Shown piece by piece: positions 16,480-25,977 of a DNA stretch of 64,000 bases. Made by a program: the position numbers and the translations under genes. Origin of the DNA: an uncultured Eggerthellaceae bacterium. Lineage in GTDB: Bacteria > Actinomycetota > Coriobacteriia > Coriobacteriales > Eggerthellaceae. The notes under the pieces are model-generated. The model ran no database searches. It was not told where the DNA came from and saw only the letters and a program-made list of their open reading frames with translations. The stretch lies in the NCBI GenBank assembly GCA_910588205.1, contig CAJUQK010000009.1:10326-74325 (forward strand), in the 5' to 3' direction. Positions within the stretch are counted from its first letter, which is position 1. Each line of letters begins with the position of its first letter.

Positions 16480-17286
16480 CTATAAGGTTCGAACGAGATC
16501 TTTCCCTAACGGCGTTAGAGTGTATTTCTTCCCAATCTGCGTCACGATACCTAAGTCCCGGAGTTTCTTCAATTCGTTATACATACTCCCACTCGGTATA
16601 TTCATAGTGGTATAGAGGTCTTTCACGCCCCATATGCTCTCTGTTTTGAATAAAGGAAGAAATGAGATAGCACGTTTTGAAAGAAGGGGGAGAAGCATAT
16701 CAACACTCAAAGAAGCATCTTTAGATCCGGCTGCCTCTAAAGAAGGAAGATTCCTTTCTTCCTCTGAAACTAAGCTAATGGTAACCACAGCCCCTGTGCT
16801 TAGATTATCTTCAATACGAATATTCCCATGCTTTGTCTCAAGGTATTCCTTAACGATAGGCAACCCAGAGCCTACTCCATTGATGTATTGCTTCATCTCA
16901 TGAGTGGCAGAAGAATAGCCAGGAAGCTGAGCTTTTTCCTTATCTACGATACCGGGACCTTGATCAGTGAAGCGAATCGTGTTCCCTTTATCGAATATAG
17001 AGATGACCATTTCAGTGAATTCAGCATGGATGAAATTCTCTGAAACTTGGAGGATGACCGTGTAGGGGATAGACCCCCCTAGACTACTCGCTTCTGAATA
17101 GATCGAGGCAGCTAACTCTCCAATGAACTCCTTCGTAGTGTTCGGTTTGATATCCAATATTCGAGGAGAGCTGAGGAGATCGTCATAGATAGCGATACGA
17201 GCGGGAGTCTTCACAAAAGAAAGAGAGCCTTCAAATGACGAAGACTTCCCTCGTTGCGCATCTTCATATGTGATGTTCTGATCCAA
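16480..17286 (-). CDS. HATPase_c plus winged-helix protein beside the origin
   Basis: A 268-residue protein I cannot assign to a named family. Residues about 50-175 form a GHKL-type ATP-binding fold: N-box-like LQVSENFIHAEF, G1-like FTDQGPGI, and G2-like GVGSGLPIVKEY. Residues about 195-268 look like a winged helix (VKDLYTTMNIPSGSMYNELKKL, GIVTQIGKKYTLTPLGKDLV). There is no phosphoacceptor-histidine domain or membrane segment, so it resembles a soluble anti-sigma-like or sensor ATPase fused to a DNA-binding domain. It lies between oriC and dnaA in dnaA's direction, with 108 bp to dnaA, and is AT-rich like its neighbours. Influence on dnaA or the origin is inference from position. Confidence 0.75.
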   Translation of the reverse strand: MDQNITYEDAQRGKSSSFEGSLSFVKTPARIAIYDDLLSSPRILDIKPNTTKEFIGELAASIYSEASSLGGSIPYTVILQVSENFIHAEFTEMVISIFDKGNTIRFTDQGPGIVDKEKAQLPGYSSATHEMKQYINGVGSGLPIVKEYLETKHGNIRIEDNLSTGAVVTISLVSEEERNLPSLEAAGSKDASLSVDMLLPLLSKRAISFLPLFKTESIWGVKDLYTTMNIPSGSMYNELKKLRDLGIVTQIGKKYTLTPLGKDLVRTL

Positions 17287-17922
17287 ACACTTCCCAATCT
17301 CTAAACGCAGATAAGGTACCTCAGTTCAAGGATGATACATCCCCCAAAAATGAAACTTTCGATGGATTTCACAGTTTTCAACATTTTATTCATAAAAAGT
17401 GGAAAACAAATCAAATGGTCAGAAGAGATAGAGAATAAGGGATCTACAACAGTGAATAACTACCAAAAATTATTCTTGACAATCCCCTGATTTAAGCGAT
17501 TCCCTGATAGAGACGTTGCATTTGTTTCGATTTAAGATAACCATCTCACGCAGAATGAAATCAGAATAGAACAGATATTCGTTCCGGGATAGAATAAGAA
17601 AAATCCCTGTATATCAATGGTTTTTAGGATATCCGGATAAACCTCATCATAAGAAATACACAATCGAGATTCTCATAATCAGAGGACTTTTACAGGTAAG
17701 AAAGAGGGATTTTGACACCAAAAGCTCATTTCTGAGGAAGTTATCAACATTTTCCACTTTTACAAGAACAGTGCACGTGGAATACTAAGATGAAATGAAT
17801 TATATTTATCATTTTTCAAAGCGTTGAAAAAGAGAATATGAAATACAGGATGAATCCTTGAAACCCCATGATAGAAAGCTCATAGAGGTATAATCCTCTA
17901 GAAATACGCGAGGGAGGATGTC
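17287..17922. other. Probable oriC
   Basis: A 636-bp AT-rich gene-free interval between divergent units (HATPase-dnaA and dnaN-recF). DnaA-box-like sequences: TTTTCAACA (17375), reverse TTTTCCACT (17398-17406), reverse TTATTCACT (17451-17459), and an adjacent pair TTATCAACA-TTTTCCACT (17741-17758). An AT-rich tract GAATTATATTTATCATTTTTC near 17797-17817 could be the unwinding element. No perfect TTATCCACA was seen. Strand switch and gene content support the origin. Confidence 0.75.
17883..17900 (+). promoter_or_regulatory. dnaN promoter -10 inside an inverted repeat
   Basis: TAGAGG-TATAAT-CCTCTA: a consensus -10 sits exactly in the loop of a perfect 6-bp inverted repeat, 23 bp upstream of the dnaN start region. 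No good -35 is seen at 17 bp. Confidence 0.55.
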
Positions 17923-19020
17923 ATGAGATTCAGTATCAACAAGACGGAGCTCAGTAACGCGCTCGCCGTGGTGATGAAAGGTGTTTCAACGCGTTCAACG
18001 CTCCCCATCCTCTCAGGTGTCTTTATAGAAGCTAAGACGGACCAGATCACCCTCCAAGGCACTGATCTAGAACTCTCTGTTGAAGTCAGTGCTCCCGCAC
18101 TTGTTGAGGAAGAGGGAAGAACAGTCGTTCCTGGTAAGCTCTTCTCAGAGATCGTTCGAAGCCTTCCTGATGCTGCCGTTCATATCGAGACCAATGAGAA
18201 TGATGTTAAGGTGGTCTGTGATACCTCTTCGTTCTCTGTTTGGACGCTTAACCCGGATGATTTCCCTGGATTTCCTACAGTAGAAACGAATCAACAAGTC
18301 ATCCTTCCCCTCAATATATTCACGAGCATGGTCAAGCGTGTTTCACGGGTTGTCTCTCGCGATGAGAGCCGGATGATCCTCACTGGTGTGCTCATCGAGC
18401 TTGAAGATGATCAACTCAAGATGGTCGCAACGGATTCCTACCGGCTTGCTCTTGCGAAAACGAAGCTAGCAGACACCAAAGCTGACGAATTCAATGCTGT
18501 TATCGCGGGTGCATTCCTTAATGATGTTTGCGGTGTCCCTATGGAAGACACAGACATCACGCTTGGTCTTTCAGATAACCAGATCGTGATCACCTGTGGG
18601 AAGACCGTCTTCATCAATCGCCGGATAGAAGGAAACTATCCTAATTATCGCCAGTTGCTCCCTACTGATTACAACACCCGTGTGACTTTGGAGTTAGCTC
18701 CCTTCACAGCGGCCGTTAAACGTGCAGCGATCCTCAGCTCATCTTCAGCACCTATGCGTTTCGATATCAACAACACCACGCAAACCCTTCAGATCTACGT
18801 GAAGGCCACTGATGTAGGGTCAGTGCAAGAGACTACCAGTTGCGAAGCAGTGGGTGATGATGTTGAGATCGCATTCAATTCTGCTTATGTGGTAGATGGG
18901 CTTTCCGCTATCAAGGGCGAAAAGGTTCATTTCGATATTCTTGACGGTATGAAACCGGGCATCTTTCGTACCGTAGAGGAAGATGATTTCCTCTACCTCA
19001 TCATGCCTGTGCGTATCTGA
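17923..19020 (+). CDS. dnaN: DNA polymerase III beta subunit (sliding clamp)
   Basis: A 365-residue clamp protein that tethers polymerase III. The start MRFSINKTELSNALAVVMKG, the central SRVVSRDESRMILTGVLIE region, and the C-terminal FLYLIMPVRI ending are characteristic. ATG 17923 follows GGGAGG. It is first of the dnaN-recF pair on the right arm of the origin. Confidence 0.96.
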   Translation: MRFSINKTELSNALAVVMKGVSTRSTLPILSGVFIEAKTDQITLQGTDLELSVEVSAPALVEEEGRTVVPGKLFSEIVRSLPDAAVHIETNENDVKVVCDTSSFSVWTLNPDDFPGFPTVETNQQVILPLNIFTSMVKRVSRVVSRDESRMILTGVLIELEDDQLKMVATDSYRLALAKTKLADTKADEFNAVIAGAFLNDVCGVPMEDTDITLGLSDNQIVITCGKTVFINRRIEGNYPNYRQLLPTDYNTRVTLELAPFTAAVKRAAILSSSSAPMRFDINNTTQTLQIYVKATDVGSVQETTSCEAVGDDVEIAFNSAYVVDGLSAIKGEKVHFDILDGMKPGIFRTVEEDDFLYLIMPVRI

Positions 19021-19055
19021 TATTCCTATGAGCTACCACCTATAAGGTCTTCTTG

Positions 19056-20126
19056 GTGTCATTAAGGATCCAAGATATCACGCTGGCGAATTTTCGCTCA
19101 TATCAGCATTTCGCTCTGAATAGCCTAGAGGAATTGAATATCCTCTTCGGCCCGAATGCTATCGGGAAGACCAATGTGATAGAGGCCCTTCAGTTATTGA
19201 CTGCCCTTACCTCTTTCCGTAAAGCCACGTCTTCTGAGATGACCAAACGGGGGAGCTCCGATTTCTTACTCTCAGCGAATATGTCTGATGGGAATCGGCA
19301 ACTTGAGGTTGAGCTTGTGTTCGATGGAGAGAAACGTACCTATCGATTGAATGGTAAGACCCGCACCATTAAAGATCTTAAAGGGATGATACCTGCTATC
19401 CTCTTCGCGCCGGAGGACCTTGATCTCGTGAAGCGGTCGGACTCATTGCGCCGCGGTGAGATCGATCTCATAGGACAGCAGGTCAACGCGAACTACTATC
19501 AGATCACCCGCGATTTCGAGAAGCTTCTGCGACACAGGAATCGGCTTCTCAAAGATGAAGCCCCCGATGACCTCTTAGATGCACTGTCTGAGCTCTTCAC
19601 GAAAGTGGGATCGCAATTGACAGCCTACCGGCGAGCGCTCATTGAGCGCATGACCCCCTTTTTCATAGAGGCGTATAAGGATATCTCCGGGGGTGAAGAG
19701 CTAGCCGTGAACTATATCCCTTCTTCCGAGGATCAAGAGGACTTTCAGAAGAAGCAAGAGGAAGCACGGATAGAAGAGCGAGCTCGTCATCAAACGATCA
19801 TAGGACCACACCGGGATAAGATCCAGTTCCTCATCAATGGAATGGATGTCGGCTCTTTTGCTAGCCAGGGTCAGCAGAGAAGCGTGGTCCTTTCATTGAA
19901 GATGGCAGAGGTTCGATTGATCGAAGAGATACTCCAACAGAAGCCTGTTCTCCTTCTGGATGATGTGATGAGCGAATTAGATGCACAGCGGCGACAGGCT
20001 ATGGTCGAGTATCTTTTACCTGAGACACAAACCTTCATCACCACTGCGAATCTAGAATACTTCGATATAAGAATGCGTGAAAAAGCGCTGATTATAGACA
20101 TCCAAAAGCATCTTACGAGTAGGTAG
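19056..20126 (+). CDS. recF: DNA replication/repair protein RecF
   Basis: About 356 residues, SMC-like ABC ATPase used in recombinational gap repair. Walker A LFGPNAIGKTNVIEAL, the ABC signature FASQGQQRSVVLSLKMAE, and Walker B PVLLLDDVMSELD are present. The start is GTG 19056 with AAGG eight bases upstream; an adjacent TTG at 19053 is an alternative. It ends 149 bp before gyrB. The DciA-type DUF721 gene often found between recF and gyrB is absent. Confidence 0.94.
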   Translation: MSLRIQDITLANFRSYQHFALNSLEELNILFGPNAIGKTNVIEALQLLTALTSFRKATSSEMTKRGSSDFLLSANMSDGNRQLEVELVFDGEKRTYRLNGKTRTIKDLKGMIPAILFAPEDLDLVKRSDSLRRGEIDLIGQQVNANYYQITRDFEKLLRHRNRLLKDEAPDDLLDALSELFTKVGSQLTAYRRALIERMTPFFIEAYKDISGGEELAVNYIPSSEDQEDFQKKQEEARIEERARHQTIIGPHRDKIQFLINGMDVGSFASQGQQRSVVLSLKMAEVRLIEEILQQKPVLLLDDVMSELDAQRRQAMVEYLLPETQTFITTANLEYFDIRMREKALIIDIQKHLTSR

Positions 20127-20275
20127 TCAGGGTTTTTGCTGATAAGCGCTTAAAACGGCTCATATTCCCCCGTTTAAGAGGCTGGTTTATAAAAAAGCGT
20201 ATGTTTGTATGATAAAATCGTTCGGTCAAAACAAGAAAACCCCATTCAAAGCCTAATCACAGCAAGGGAGTGGCT

Positions 20276-22222
20276 ATGGCATCTAATGCAAGTAATGGCA
20301 ATTACGGTGCGGAGAATATCCGTGTCCTTGAGGGGCTCGAAGCCGTTCGCATCCGCCCTGGTATGTATATCGGCTCTACTGGGCCGCGCGGCCTGCATCA
20401 TCTGGTCTACGAGGTCGTGGATAACTCCGTCGATGAGGCGCTGGCAGGATATTGTGACAAGATCGAAGTGACCATCCATGAGGATAACTCCGTTACCGTG
20501 ACCGACAACGGCCGCGGCATTCCGGTTGAGAAGCATCCTCAAGAGGGAATCCCTACCGTGGAGGTGGTCTTGACCATCCTCCACGCAGGCGGCAAGTTCG
20601 GTGATGGTGGATACAAGACCTCCGGCGGCCTCCACGGCGTGGGTGTATCTGTGGTGAATGCGCTTTCCACCATGACGCGCGTCAGTGTCAAACGCGATGG
20701 TTTCGAATATGAGATGGATTTCGAACGTGGAGTCACCAAGACGAAGCTCCACAAATTAGGAAAGGCGAAGGGCACCGGTACTAAGGTGACCTTCTGGCCT
20801 GATCCTGAGATATTCACCGAGACCACCACCTTTGATTTCGACACATTGGCGAACCGGTTCCGGGAGATGTCGTTCCTGAACAAAGGATTGACCATCATTC
20901 TGCAGGATGAACGTCGCAAAGGGCCAGATGGCAATCCCATCACTGAAACATTCAAGGCCGAAGGTGGCATCATCGATTTCGTCACCTACCTCAACGAGGG
21001 TAAGGAAACGCTGAACAAGCCCATCTACTTTGAGGCCGAGAACCCTGATGGTGAAGTGGAGATAGCCCTTCAGTGGTCCACCTCCTACAGCGCCACCATC
21101 ATGGCCTTCGCCAACAACATCAACACCACCGAAGGCGGTACCCATCTCGAGGGTTTCAAGAACGCGCTCACGCGCACTATCAATGATTACGCGCGGGGGA
21201 AGGGGTTGTTGAAGGAGAAGGATTCGAACCTTTCGGGCGAAGATGCCCGCGAAGGGCTGTCTGCAGTGATATCCGTCAAGCTGCATGATCCTCAATTCGA
21301 GGGGCAGACGAAGACGAAGCTGGGTAACACAGAGATCCGTGGCCTGGTGCAGAATGCGGTGGCTCAAGGTCTGGCGGAGTATCTGGAAGAGAATCCTACT
21401 CCGGCAAAACGGATCATCAATAAAGCATCCCAGGCGCTCAAGGCCCGCGAGGCTGCCCGTAAGGCTCGCGAGGCAACGCGCCGTAAGGGCGTTCTAGATT
21501 CTTTCGCACTTCCGGGTAAGCTGGCAGACTGCTCTTCGAAGGATGCGTCTCTCTCTGAGATCTTCATCGTAGAGGGTGATTCCGCAGGCGGCTCTGCCAA
21601 GCAAGCGCGTGATCGTAAGTTCCAGGCCATCCTACCCTTGCGCGGTAAGATCCTGAACGTGGAGAAAGCGGGCCTCCACCGCTCCCTTTCTTCCGATACC
21701 ATCTCTTCGCTCATCACTGCCATCGGCACGAACATCGGCGAGGATTTCGACGCTGATAAAGCGCGCTACCATCGCATTGTCATCATGACGGATGCTGATG
21801 TTGACGGTGCCCACATCCGTTGTCTTCTCCTGACGTTCTTCTATCGGTATATGCCAGAGCTCATCGCTCGCGGGTATATCTATATCGCGTGCCCACCTAT
21901 CTTCGGTATCAAGAAGAAGAATTCCCGCTCCACGAAGATCGAGCGCTATGTTTACGATGAAAGTGCCCTCTCAGCAGCGCTTAAGGAGATGGGTGGTTCA
22001 GATCGGTTCGACGTTCAGCGATACAAAGGTTTGGGTGAGATGGATCCGGAGCAGCTGTGGGAGACCACCATGGAGCCGCAGCACAGGATGATGCTCAAGG
22101 TTGAGATAGAGGATGCCGCCCAAGCCGAGCGTGTGGTGTCTGAATTGATGGGCGATCAAGTGGAGCCGCGTAAGAAGTTCATACAAACCCATGCCAAAGA
22201 CGTCCGGTTCTTGGATATCTAG
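20276..22222 (+). CDS. gyrB: DNA gyrase subunit B
   Basis: A 648-residue ATPase subunit of gyrase. N-terminal GHKL domain (IRPGMYIGSTGPRGLHHLVY, DNGRGIPVEKHP, GGLHGVGVSVVNAL), transducer, and TOPRIM domain (IVEGDSAGGSAKQARDR, MTDADVDGAHIR, C-terminal RYKGLGEMDPEQLW). ATG 20276 is chosen because AAGGGAG lies five bases upstream; a GTG six bases earlier overlaps that site. A possible -10 (TATGAT, 20208-20213) lies upstream. Confidence 0.96.
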   Translation: MASNASNGNYGAENIRVLEGLEAVRIRPGMYIGSTGPRGLHHLVYEVVDNSVDEALAGYCDKIEVTIHEDNSVTVTDNGRGIPVEKHPQEGIPTVEVVLTILHAGGKFGDGGYKTSGGLHGVGVSVVNALSTMTRVSVKRDGFEYEMDFERGVTKTKLHKLGKAKGTGTKVTFWPDPEIFTETTTFDFDTLANRFREMSFLNKGLTIILQDERRKGPDGNPITETFKAEGGIIDFVTYLNEGKETLNKPIYFEAENPDGEVEIALQWSTSYSATIMAFANNINTTEGGTHLEGFKNALTRTINDYARGKGLLKEKDSNLSGEDAREGLSAVISVKLHDPQFEGQTKTKLGNTEIRGLVQNAVAQGLAEYLEENPTPAKRIINKASQALKAREAARKAREATRRKGVLDSFALPGKLADCSSKDASLSEIFIVEGDSAGGSAKQARDRKFQAILPLRGKILNVEKAGLHRSLSSDTISSLITAIGTNIGEDFDADKARYHRIVIMTDADVDGAHIRCLLLTFFYRYMPELIARGYIYIACPPIFGIKKKNSRSTKIERYVYDESALSAALKEMGGSDRFDVQRYKGLGEMDPEQLWETTMEPQHRMMLKVEIEDAAQAERVVSELMGDQVEPRKKFIQTHAKDVRFLDI

Positions 22223-22251
22223 GGCGGGGGTTTGTTTCGGGTGAAGCGTTA

Positions 22252-22328
22252 GGGCGAATCACGATCCGCCCCTACGGAACAGGAAGTTGTCCCGGGGACG
22301 GGCGGATCACGGTCGGGCCCTACGGAAC
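22252..22328. repeat. Two palindromic repeats between gyrB and gyrA
   Basis: GGGCGAATCACGATCCGCCCCTACGGAAC (22252-22280) and GGGCGGATCACGGTCGGGCCCTACGGAAC (22300-22328), tandem copies 48 bp apart in the gyrB-gyrA gap. Confidence 0.75.
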
Positions 22329-22379
22329 CGAGTGAGAGTTTGTTTCGAAGTTTGATGAACACAGTTGAAAGGGAACTGT

Positions 22380-24977
22380 ATGGCGGAAAACGATGACTTC
22401 AAGAATGAAGACATGGGAATAGATGAAGGCATTCCTACGGACTTCGACGAAGATGACGAGGGTTTGACCGAGGACCAGGAAGTCGAAGAGACGGCAGATA
22501 TGGAAACGGCCGCTGAAACGGCCGCGGCTGCTGAGGACGGCGACGAGCCTCAGAGCGCCTTCGCGGGTGAACTTGCCGTGCAGCCGGCAGAGCTGGGTAA
22601 AGAGATGCAACAGTCGTTCCTGGAGTATTCCATGAGCGTTATCGTCGCGCGCGCATTGCCTGATGTGCGCGACGGCTTGAAGCCAGTGCATCGCCGTATC
22701 CTTTATGCCATGAATGAATCCGGCTACCTGCCGACGAAGCCTCACATGAAGTCCGCCCGTACCGTTGGTGATGTGATAGGCAAGTATCACCCCCATGGTG
22801 ATTCTGCCGTCTACGACACCATGGTGCGCCTGGCCCAACCGTTCTCTATGCGACTGCCGCTCATTGATGGTCATGGGAACTTCGGTTCGATCGACGGTGA
22901 CTCTGCGGCGGCCATGCGTTATACCGAGGCGCGCCTGGATAAGCCCGCTATGGAGCTTTTGCGTGACCTAGACAAGGAAACGGTGGATTTCGTTCCGAAC
23001 TACGACGAATCCTTGCAAGAACCAGAAGTCCTACCTGCGCGTTTCCCTAATTTGTTGGTGAACGGATCGAACGGCATCGCTGTAGGTATGGCCACGAATA
23101 TCCCCCCACACAACCTGGGTGAGACCATCGACGCCACCTGCATGATGCTGGACAACCCGGATGTCTCTGTGGAAGAGCTGATGACCGCGCTTCCCGGACC
23201 TGACTTCCCCACGGGGGGCATCATCATGGGGAAGAAGGGCATCTTGGATGCCTATCAGACTGGTCACGGAAGCATCACAGTTCGCGCGAAGTGCGAAGTG
23301 ATCGAGAAGAAGAACGGCCGCAACTCCATCGTGGTGAAGGAGATACCGTATCAGGTGAACCGCAAGCGCCTGCTCGAGAAGCTGGGCGAGCTGGTGCGCG
23401 ATAAGAAACTCCCTGAGATCTCTAACATCCATGATGCAGCCGACCGCCACGGCATCGATATCATCATCGACCTGAAGTCGAACGCCATCCCGCAAGTCGT
23501 GCTCAACAAGCTATACAAGCACACGCAGCTTCAGGTGGGCTTCGGTATCAATATGCTGGCCTTGGTCGACTCCACTCCCCGGGTGCTCTCCCTCAAGGAG
23601 ATCCTGTTCTACTACATCGAACACCAGAAGGAAGTCATCGTTCGACGTACGAAGTATGAGCTGGCGAAGGCGGAAGAACGTGCCCATATCCTTGAAGGGT
23701 ATCTCATCGCCCTGGATAACATCGATGAGGTCATCCATATCATCCGCTCCTCTGAGACGGATAAAGAGGCTGCTGCTCGGCTGACCGAGCGCTTCGGGCT
23801 CACAAAACGTCAGACAGACGCCATCCTTGAGATGAAGCTGCGTCGCTTGACGGGCTTGGAGCGCACGAAGATCGAGAACGAATTGGCTGAGCTTCGTGAG
23901 AAGATCGCCTACTACAAGCGGGTTCTGGCCGATGAGAGCCTGGTCCGCCAGATCATCAAAGATGAACTGGGAGAGATCCGGAAGAAGTATCAGACGAAGC
24001 GCCTCACGAAGCTCTCTGCGGCGGCGAAGGATATCGATGTCGAGGATCTGATCGCAGACGACTCCATGGTAGTGACCATGACCCAAGCGGGGTATATCAA
24101 GCGGATGCCTACTTCGGTCTATCGCCAACAGAAGCGCGGCGGCAAGGGCATGCAGGGGGTGAACCTGAAGGACTCTGATTTCGTAGAGCATCTCTTCACG
24201 GCTACCAACCATATGTACATGCTGTTCTTCTCTACCAAGGGCAAGGTCTATCGTCTGAAGGTGTACGACATCCCCGAAGCATCTCGCCATGCCCGGGGTA
24301 CCGCCATCGTGAATCTGCTTCCCTTGGAGAAAGGCGAGACCATCTCTGCTGTCATCTCCACGAAGGAGTTTCCTGAGGACGAATACCTCATGTTCGCTAC
24401 CTCAAACGGCATGGTGAAGAAGACAGCCATGAACCTCTATGACCGCACGCGCCGCGAAGGACTGATCGCTATCAATCTGAAGGATGGCGACGAGTTGATC
24501 TCTGTCCGGCGGGTGGCTCCGGGGGAGAAGGTCATCATGGTGTCGTCTTCAGGTAAGGCCATTTTGTGGGATGAATCTGAGGCGCGTTCCATGGGACGGG
24601 GCACCACGGGTGTGCGCGGCATGAATGTGCCCGCGGATGCTCATGTGCTGGGCATGGAGATTGCCAAGCCCGGGACCGACCTGTTCGTCATCACTGAAAA
24701 GGGCTATGGCAAACGTACCCCCATTGCGGAATATCCTGAGCATCACCGCGGTGGCCAAGGGGTGTACACCATTGTCATGACTCAGAAGAAGGGCTTGTTG
24801 GTGGCCATGAAGGTGGTCTCTTCCGAGGATGAGGTCATGATCATCTCTGAAGAGGGCGTCATCGTGCGCACCCCGGTATCGGGCATCAGCGAGCTGGGCC
24901 GGTCTACCCAGGGTGTGCATGTGATGAATATCGCCGACGGTGACCGCGTAACGGCCGTGGCGGTGACCGAGGAGTAA
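22380..24977 (+). CDS. gyrA: DNA gyrase subunit A
   Basis: An 865-residue breakage-reunion subunit. An acidic extension of about 65 residues (Asp/Glu-rich, ETAAETAAAAEDGDE) precedes the usual start region. The catalytic tyrosine lies in AAAMRYTEARL. The quinolone-resistance region reads YHPHGDSAVYDTMVRLAQ, with the sensitive-type Ser and Asp. The C-terminal beta-pinwheel carries a GyrA-box (KRGGKGMQG). ATG 22380 follows AAAGGGAAC. It is downstream of gyrB across a repeat-containing gap. Confidence 0.96.
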   Translation: MAENDDFKNEDMGIDEGIPTDFDEDDEGLTEDQEVEETADMETAAETAAAAEDGDEPQSAFAGELAVQPAELGKEMQQSFLEYSMSVIVARALPDVRDGLKPVHRRILYAMNESGYLPTKPHMKSARTVGDVIGKYHPHGDSAVYDTMVRLAQPFSMRLPLIDGHGNFGSIDGDSAAAMRYTEARLDKPAMELLRDLDKETVDFVPNYDESLQEPEVLPARFPNLLVNGSNGIAVGMATNIPPHNLGETIDATCMMLDNPDVSVEELMTALPGPDFPTGGIIMGKKGILDAYQTGHGSITVRAKCEVIEKKNGRNSIVVKEIPYQVNRKRLLEKLGELVRDKKLPEISNIHDAADRHGIDIIIDLKSNAIPQVVLNKLYKHTQLQVGFGINMLALVDSTPRVLSLKEILFYYIEHQKEVIVRRTKYELAKAEERAHILEGYLIALDNIDEVIHIIRSSETDKEAAARLTERFGLTKRQTDAILEMKLRRLTGLERTKIENELAELREKIAYYKRVLADESLVRQIIKDELGEIRKKYQTKRLTKLSAAAKDIDVEDLIADDSMVVTMTQAGYIKRMPTSVYRQQKRGGKGMQGVNLKDSDFVEHLFTATNHMYMLFFSTKGKVYRLKVYDIPEASRHARGTAIVNLLPLEKGETISAVISTKEFPEDEYLMFATSNGMVKKTAMNLYDRTRREGLIAINLKDGDELISVRRVAPGEKVIMVSSSGKAILWDESEARSMGRGTTGVRGMNVPADAHVLGMEIAKPGTDLFVITEKGYGKRTPIAEYPEHHRGGQGVYTIVMTQKKGLLVAMKVVSSEDEVMIISEEGVIVRTPVSGISELGRSTQGVHVMNIADGDRVTAVAVTEE

Positions 24978-25003
24978 TAAGGGCGGCCCGACCATCGAAT
25001 ACT

Positions 25004-25052
25004 GTAGGGGTTGATCGTGATCAACCCAGGGCCGACCTCGGTCGGCCCCTAC
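25004..25052. repeat. Two palindromic repeats between gyrA and a HAD gene
   Basis: GTAGGGGTTGATCGTGATCAACCC (25004-25027) and GGGCCGACCTCGGTCGGCCCCTACA (25029-25053) in opposite orientations, filling the 76-bp gap between convergent stop codons. They could serve as a bidirectional terminator. Confidence 0.75.
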
Positions 25053-25053
25053 A

Positions 25054-25719
25054 TTAGGGAGTGACCAGCTCTAGCAGCTCTTCAGGGTGCTCAACGTACA
25101 GGTCTGGTTCCGCGCCCTCGTTCACGAAATCCTCCTTCGCGTGGTAACCCCAGAGCACAGCTACAGCGAAGACTCCCGCATTCCGTGCGGCCTTGATGTC
25201 ACCGGGCGAATCTCCCACATAGACGGTGTTCGCTGGAGCCGTCTTCAGCATACGCATGGCCTGTTGGATGCCCGTGGGGTCAGGCTTGCGAGGAATCAAC
25301 GGGCTTTCGCCATACATGACTGTGACGTATCCCGGCAGGCAGATGCTCATGATCTGATCAACGCCTGCTTGCAGCTTGTTCGATACCACACCCAGACCGA
25401 TCCCGCGTCCCTTGAGTTCATCCAAGAGGGGTATCACGCCGGGGAACGGTTTGGTTTGATGGTAATACTCATGGAAGTGCTGGTTCCATATCGTCATGGC
25501 CTCCTCCCGCGTCTGCTCAGAAGCATCAGCAGGCAGCGCCAGATAGATCAGCCGCCGAACGCCGGAGCCTACGAAGGAGAGGATCTCCTCCTGAGTACGC
25601 TGAGGACAACCCAGCTCCTTGAGGATCATGTTCGTGAGGGCCATCAGATCAGGGATGGTATCCAGGAGCGTGCCGTCAAGGTCGAAGATAAAGGTGTCCA
25701 GTTCAGGGCGCGAAGTCAT
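25054..25719 (-). CDS. HAD-family phosphatase (phosphoglycolate-phosphatase-like)
   Basis: A 221-residue HAD hydrolase. Motif I is FIFDLDGTLLDT, motif II around LGVVSNK, and motifs III/IV KPDP..VYVGDSPGDIKAARNAG. A helical cap domain of about 70 residues separates motifs I and II, as in Gph/PGMB enzymes. The substrate is not determinable. ATG 25719 follows GAAAGGATT; the frame is open 26 codons upstream. Confidence 0.88.
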   Translation of the reverse strand: MTSRPELDTFIFDLDGTLLDTIPDLMALTNMILKELGCPQRTQEEILSFVGSGVRRLIYLALPADASEQTREEAMTIWNQHFHEYYHQTKPFPGVIPLLDELKGRGIGLGVVSNKLQAGVDQIMSICLPGYVTVMYGESPLIPRKPDPTGIQQAMRMLKTAPANTVYVGDSPGDIKAARNAGVFAVAVLWGYHAKEDFVNEGAEPDLYVEHPEELLELVTP

Positions 25720-25767
25720 GACAATCCTTTCACGAGGAAAAGGATATCCTAGCACGAAGGTGAGCCC

Positions 25768-25773
25768 TATAAT
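25768..25773 (+). promoter_or_regulatory. -10 element, possibly for leaderless transcript
   Basis: Perfect TATAAT ends six bases before ATG 25780, so transcription would start at or very near that ATG. No strong -35 visible. Confidence 0.45.
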
Positions 25774-25779
25774 GGACCC

Positions 25780-25935
25780 ATGTTGAGAGCACATCAAAAG
25801 ATGAAACCTGGCTTTTGGTCAGCATTGATGGGTATGAGCATGTTGGTGCTCACCACCTTGACCTTCATCGGGCTGCTTTGGGTGGTCACCTTCGTGGTGC
25901 GCGTCATCGCAGTTTTCATCAGGCTGGCATCCTAG
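25780..25935 (+). CDS. Small membrane protein upstream of trkH
   Basis: A 51-residue protein, MLRAHQKMKPGFWSALMG followed by one hydrophobic helix (LVLTTLTFIGLLWVVTFVVRVIAVF, about 24 residues). It has no ribosome site before ATG 25780 and may be leaderless; ATG 25801 (44 residues) is an alternative. It sits 42 bp upstream of trkH, suggesting a role with the transporter, but no family is recognised. Confidence 0.5.
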   Translation: MLRAHQKMKPGFWSALMGMSMLVLTTLTFIGLLWVVTFVVRVIAVFIRLAS

Positions 25936-25977
25936 GTCCAGCACAGGCAAGCACGGACAGGACAGGAAAACGCGGAT

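Noticed and set aside
18340..18360. Possible parS site in dnaN
   Set aside because: Only a half site (TGTTTCACG) without the matching arm.
22773..22830. Quinolone-resistance mutation in gyrA
   Set aside because: The region reads HGDSAVYD, with the sensitive-type Ser and Asp.
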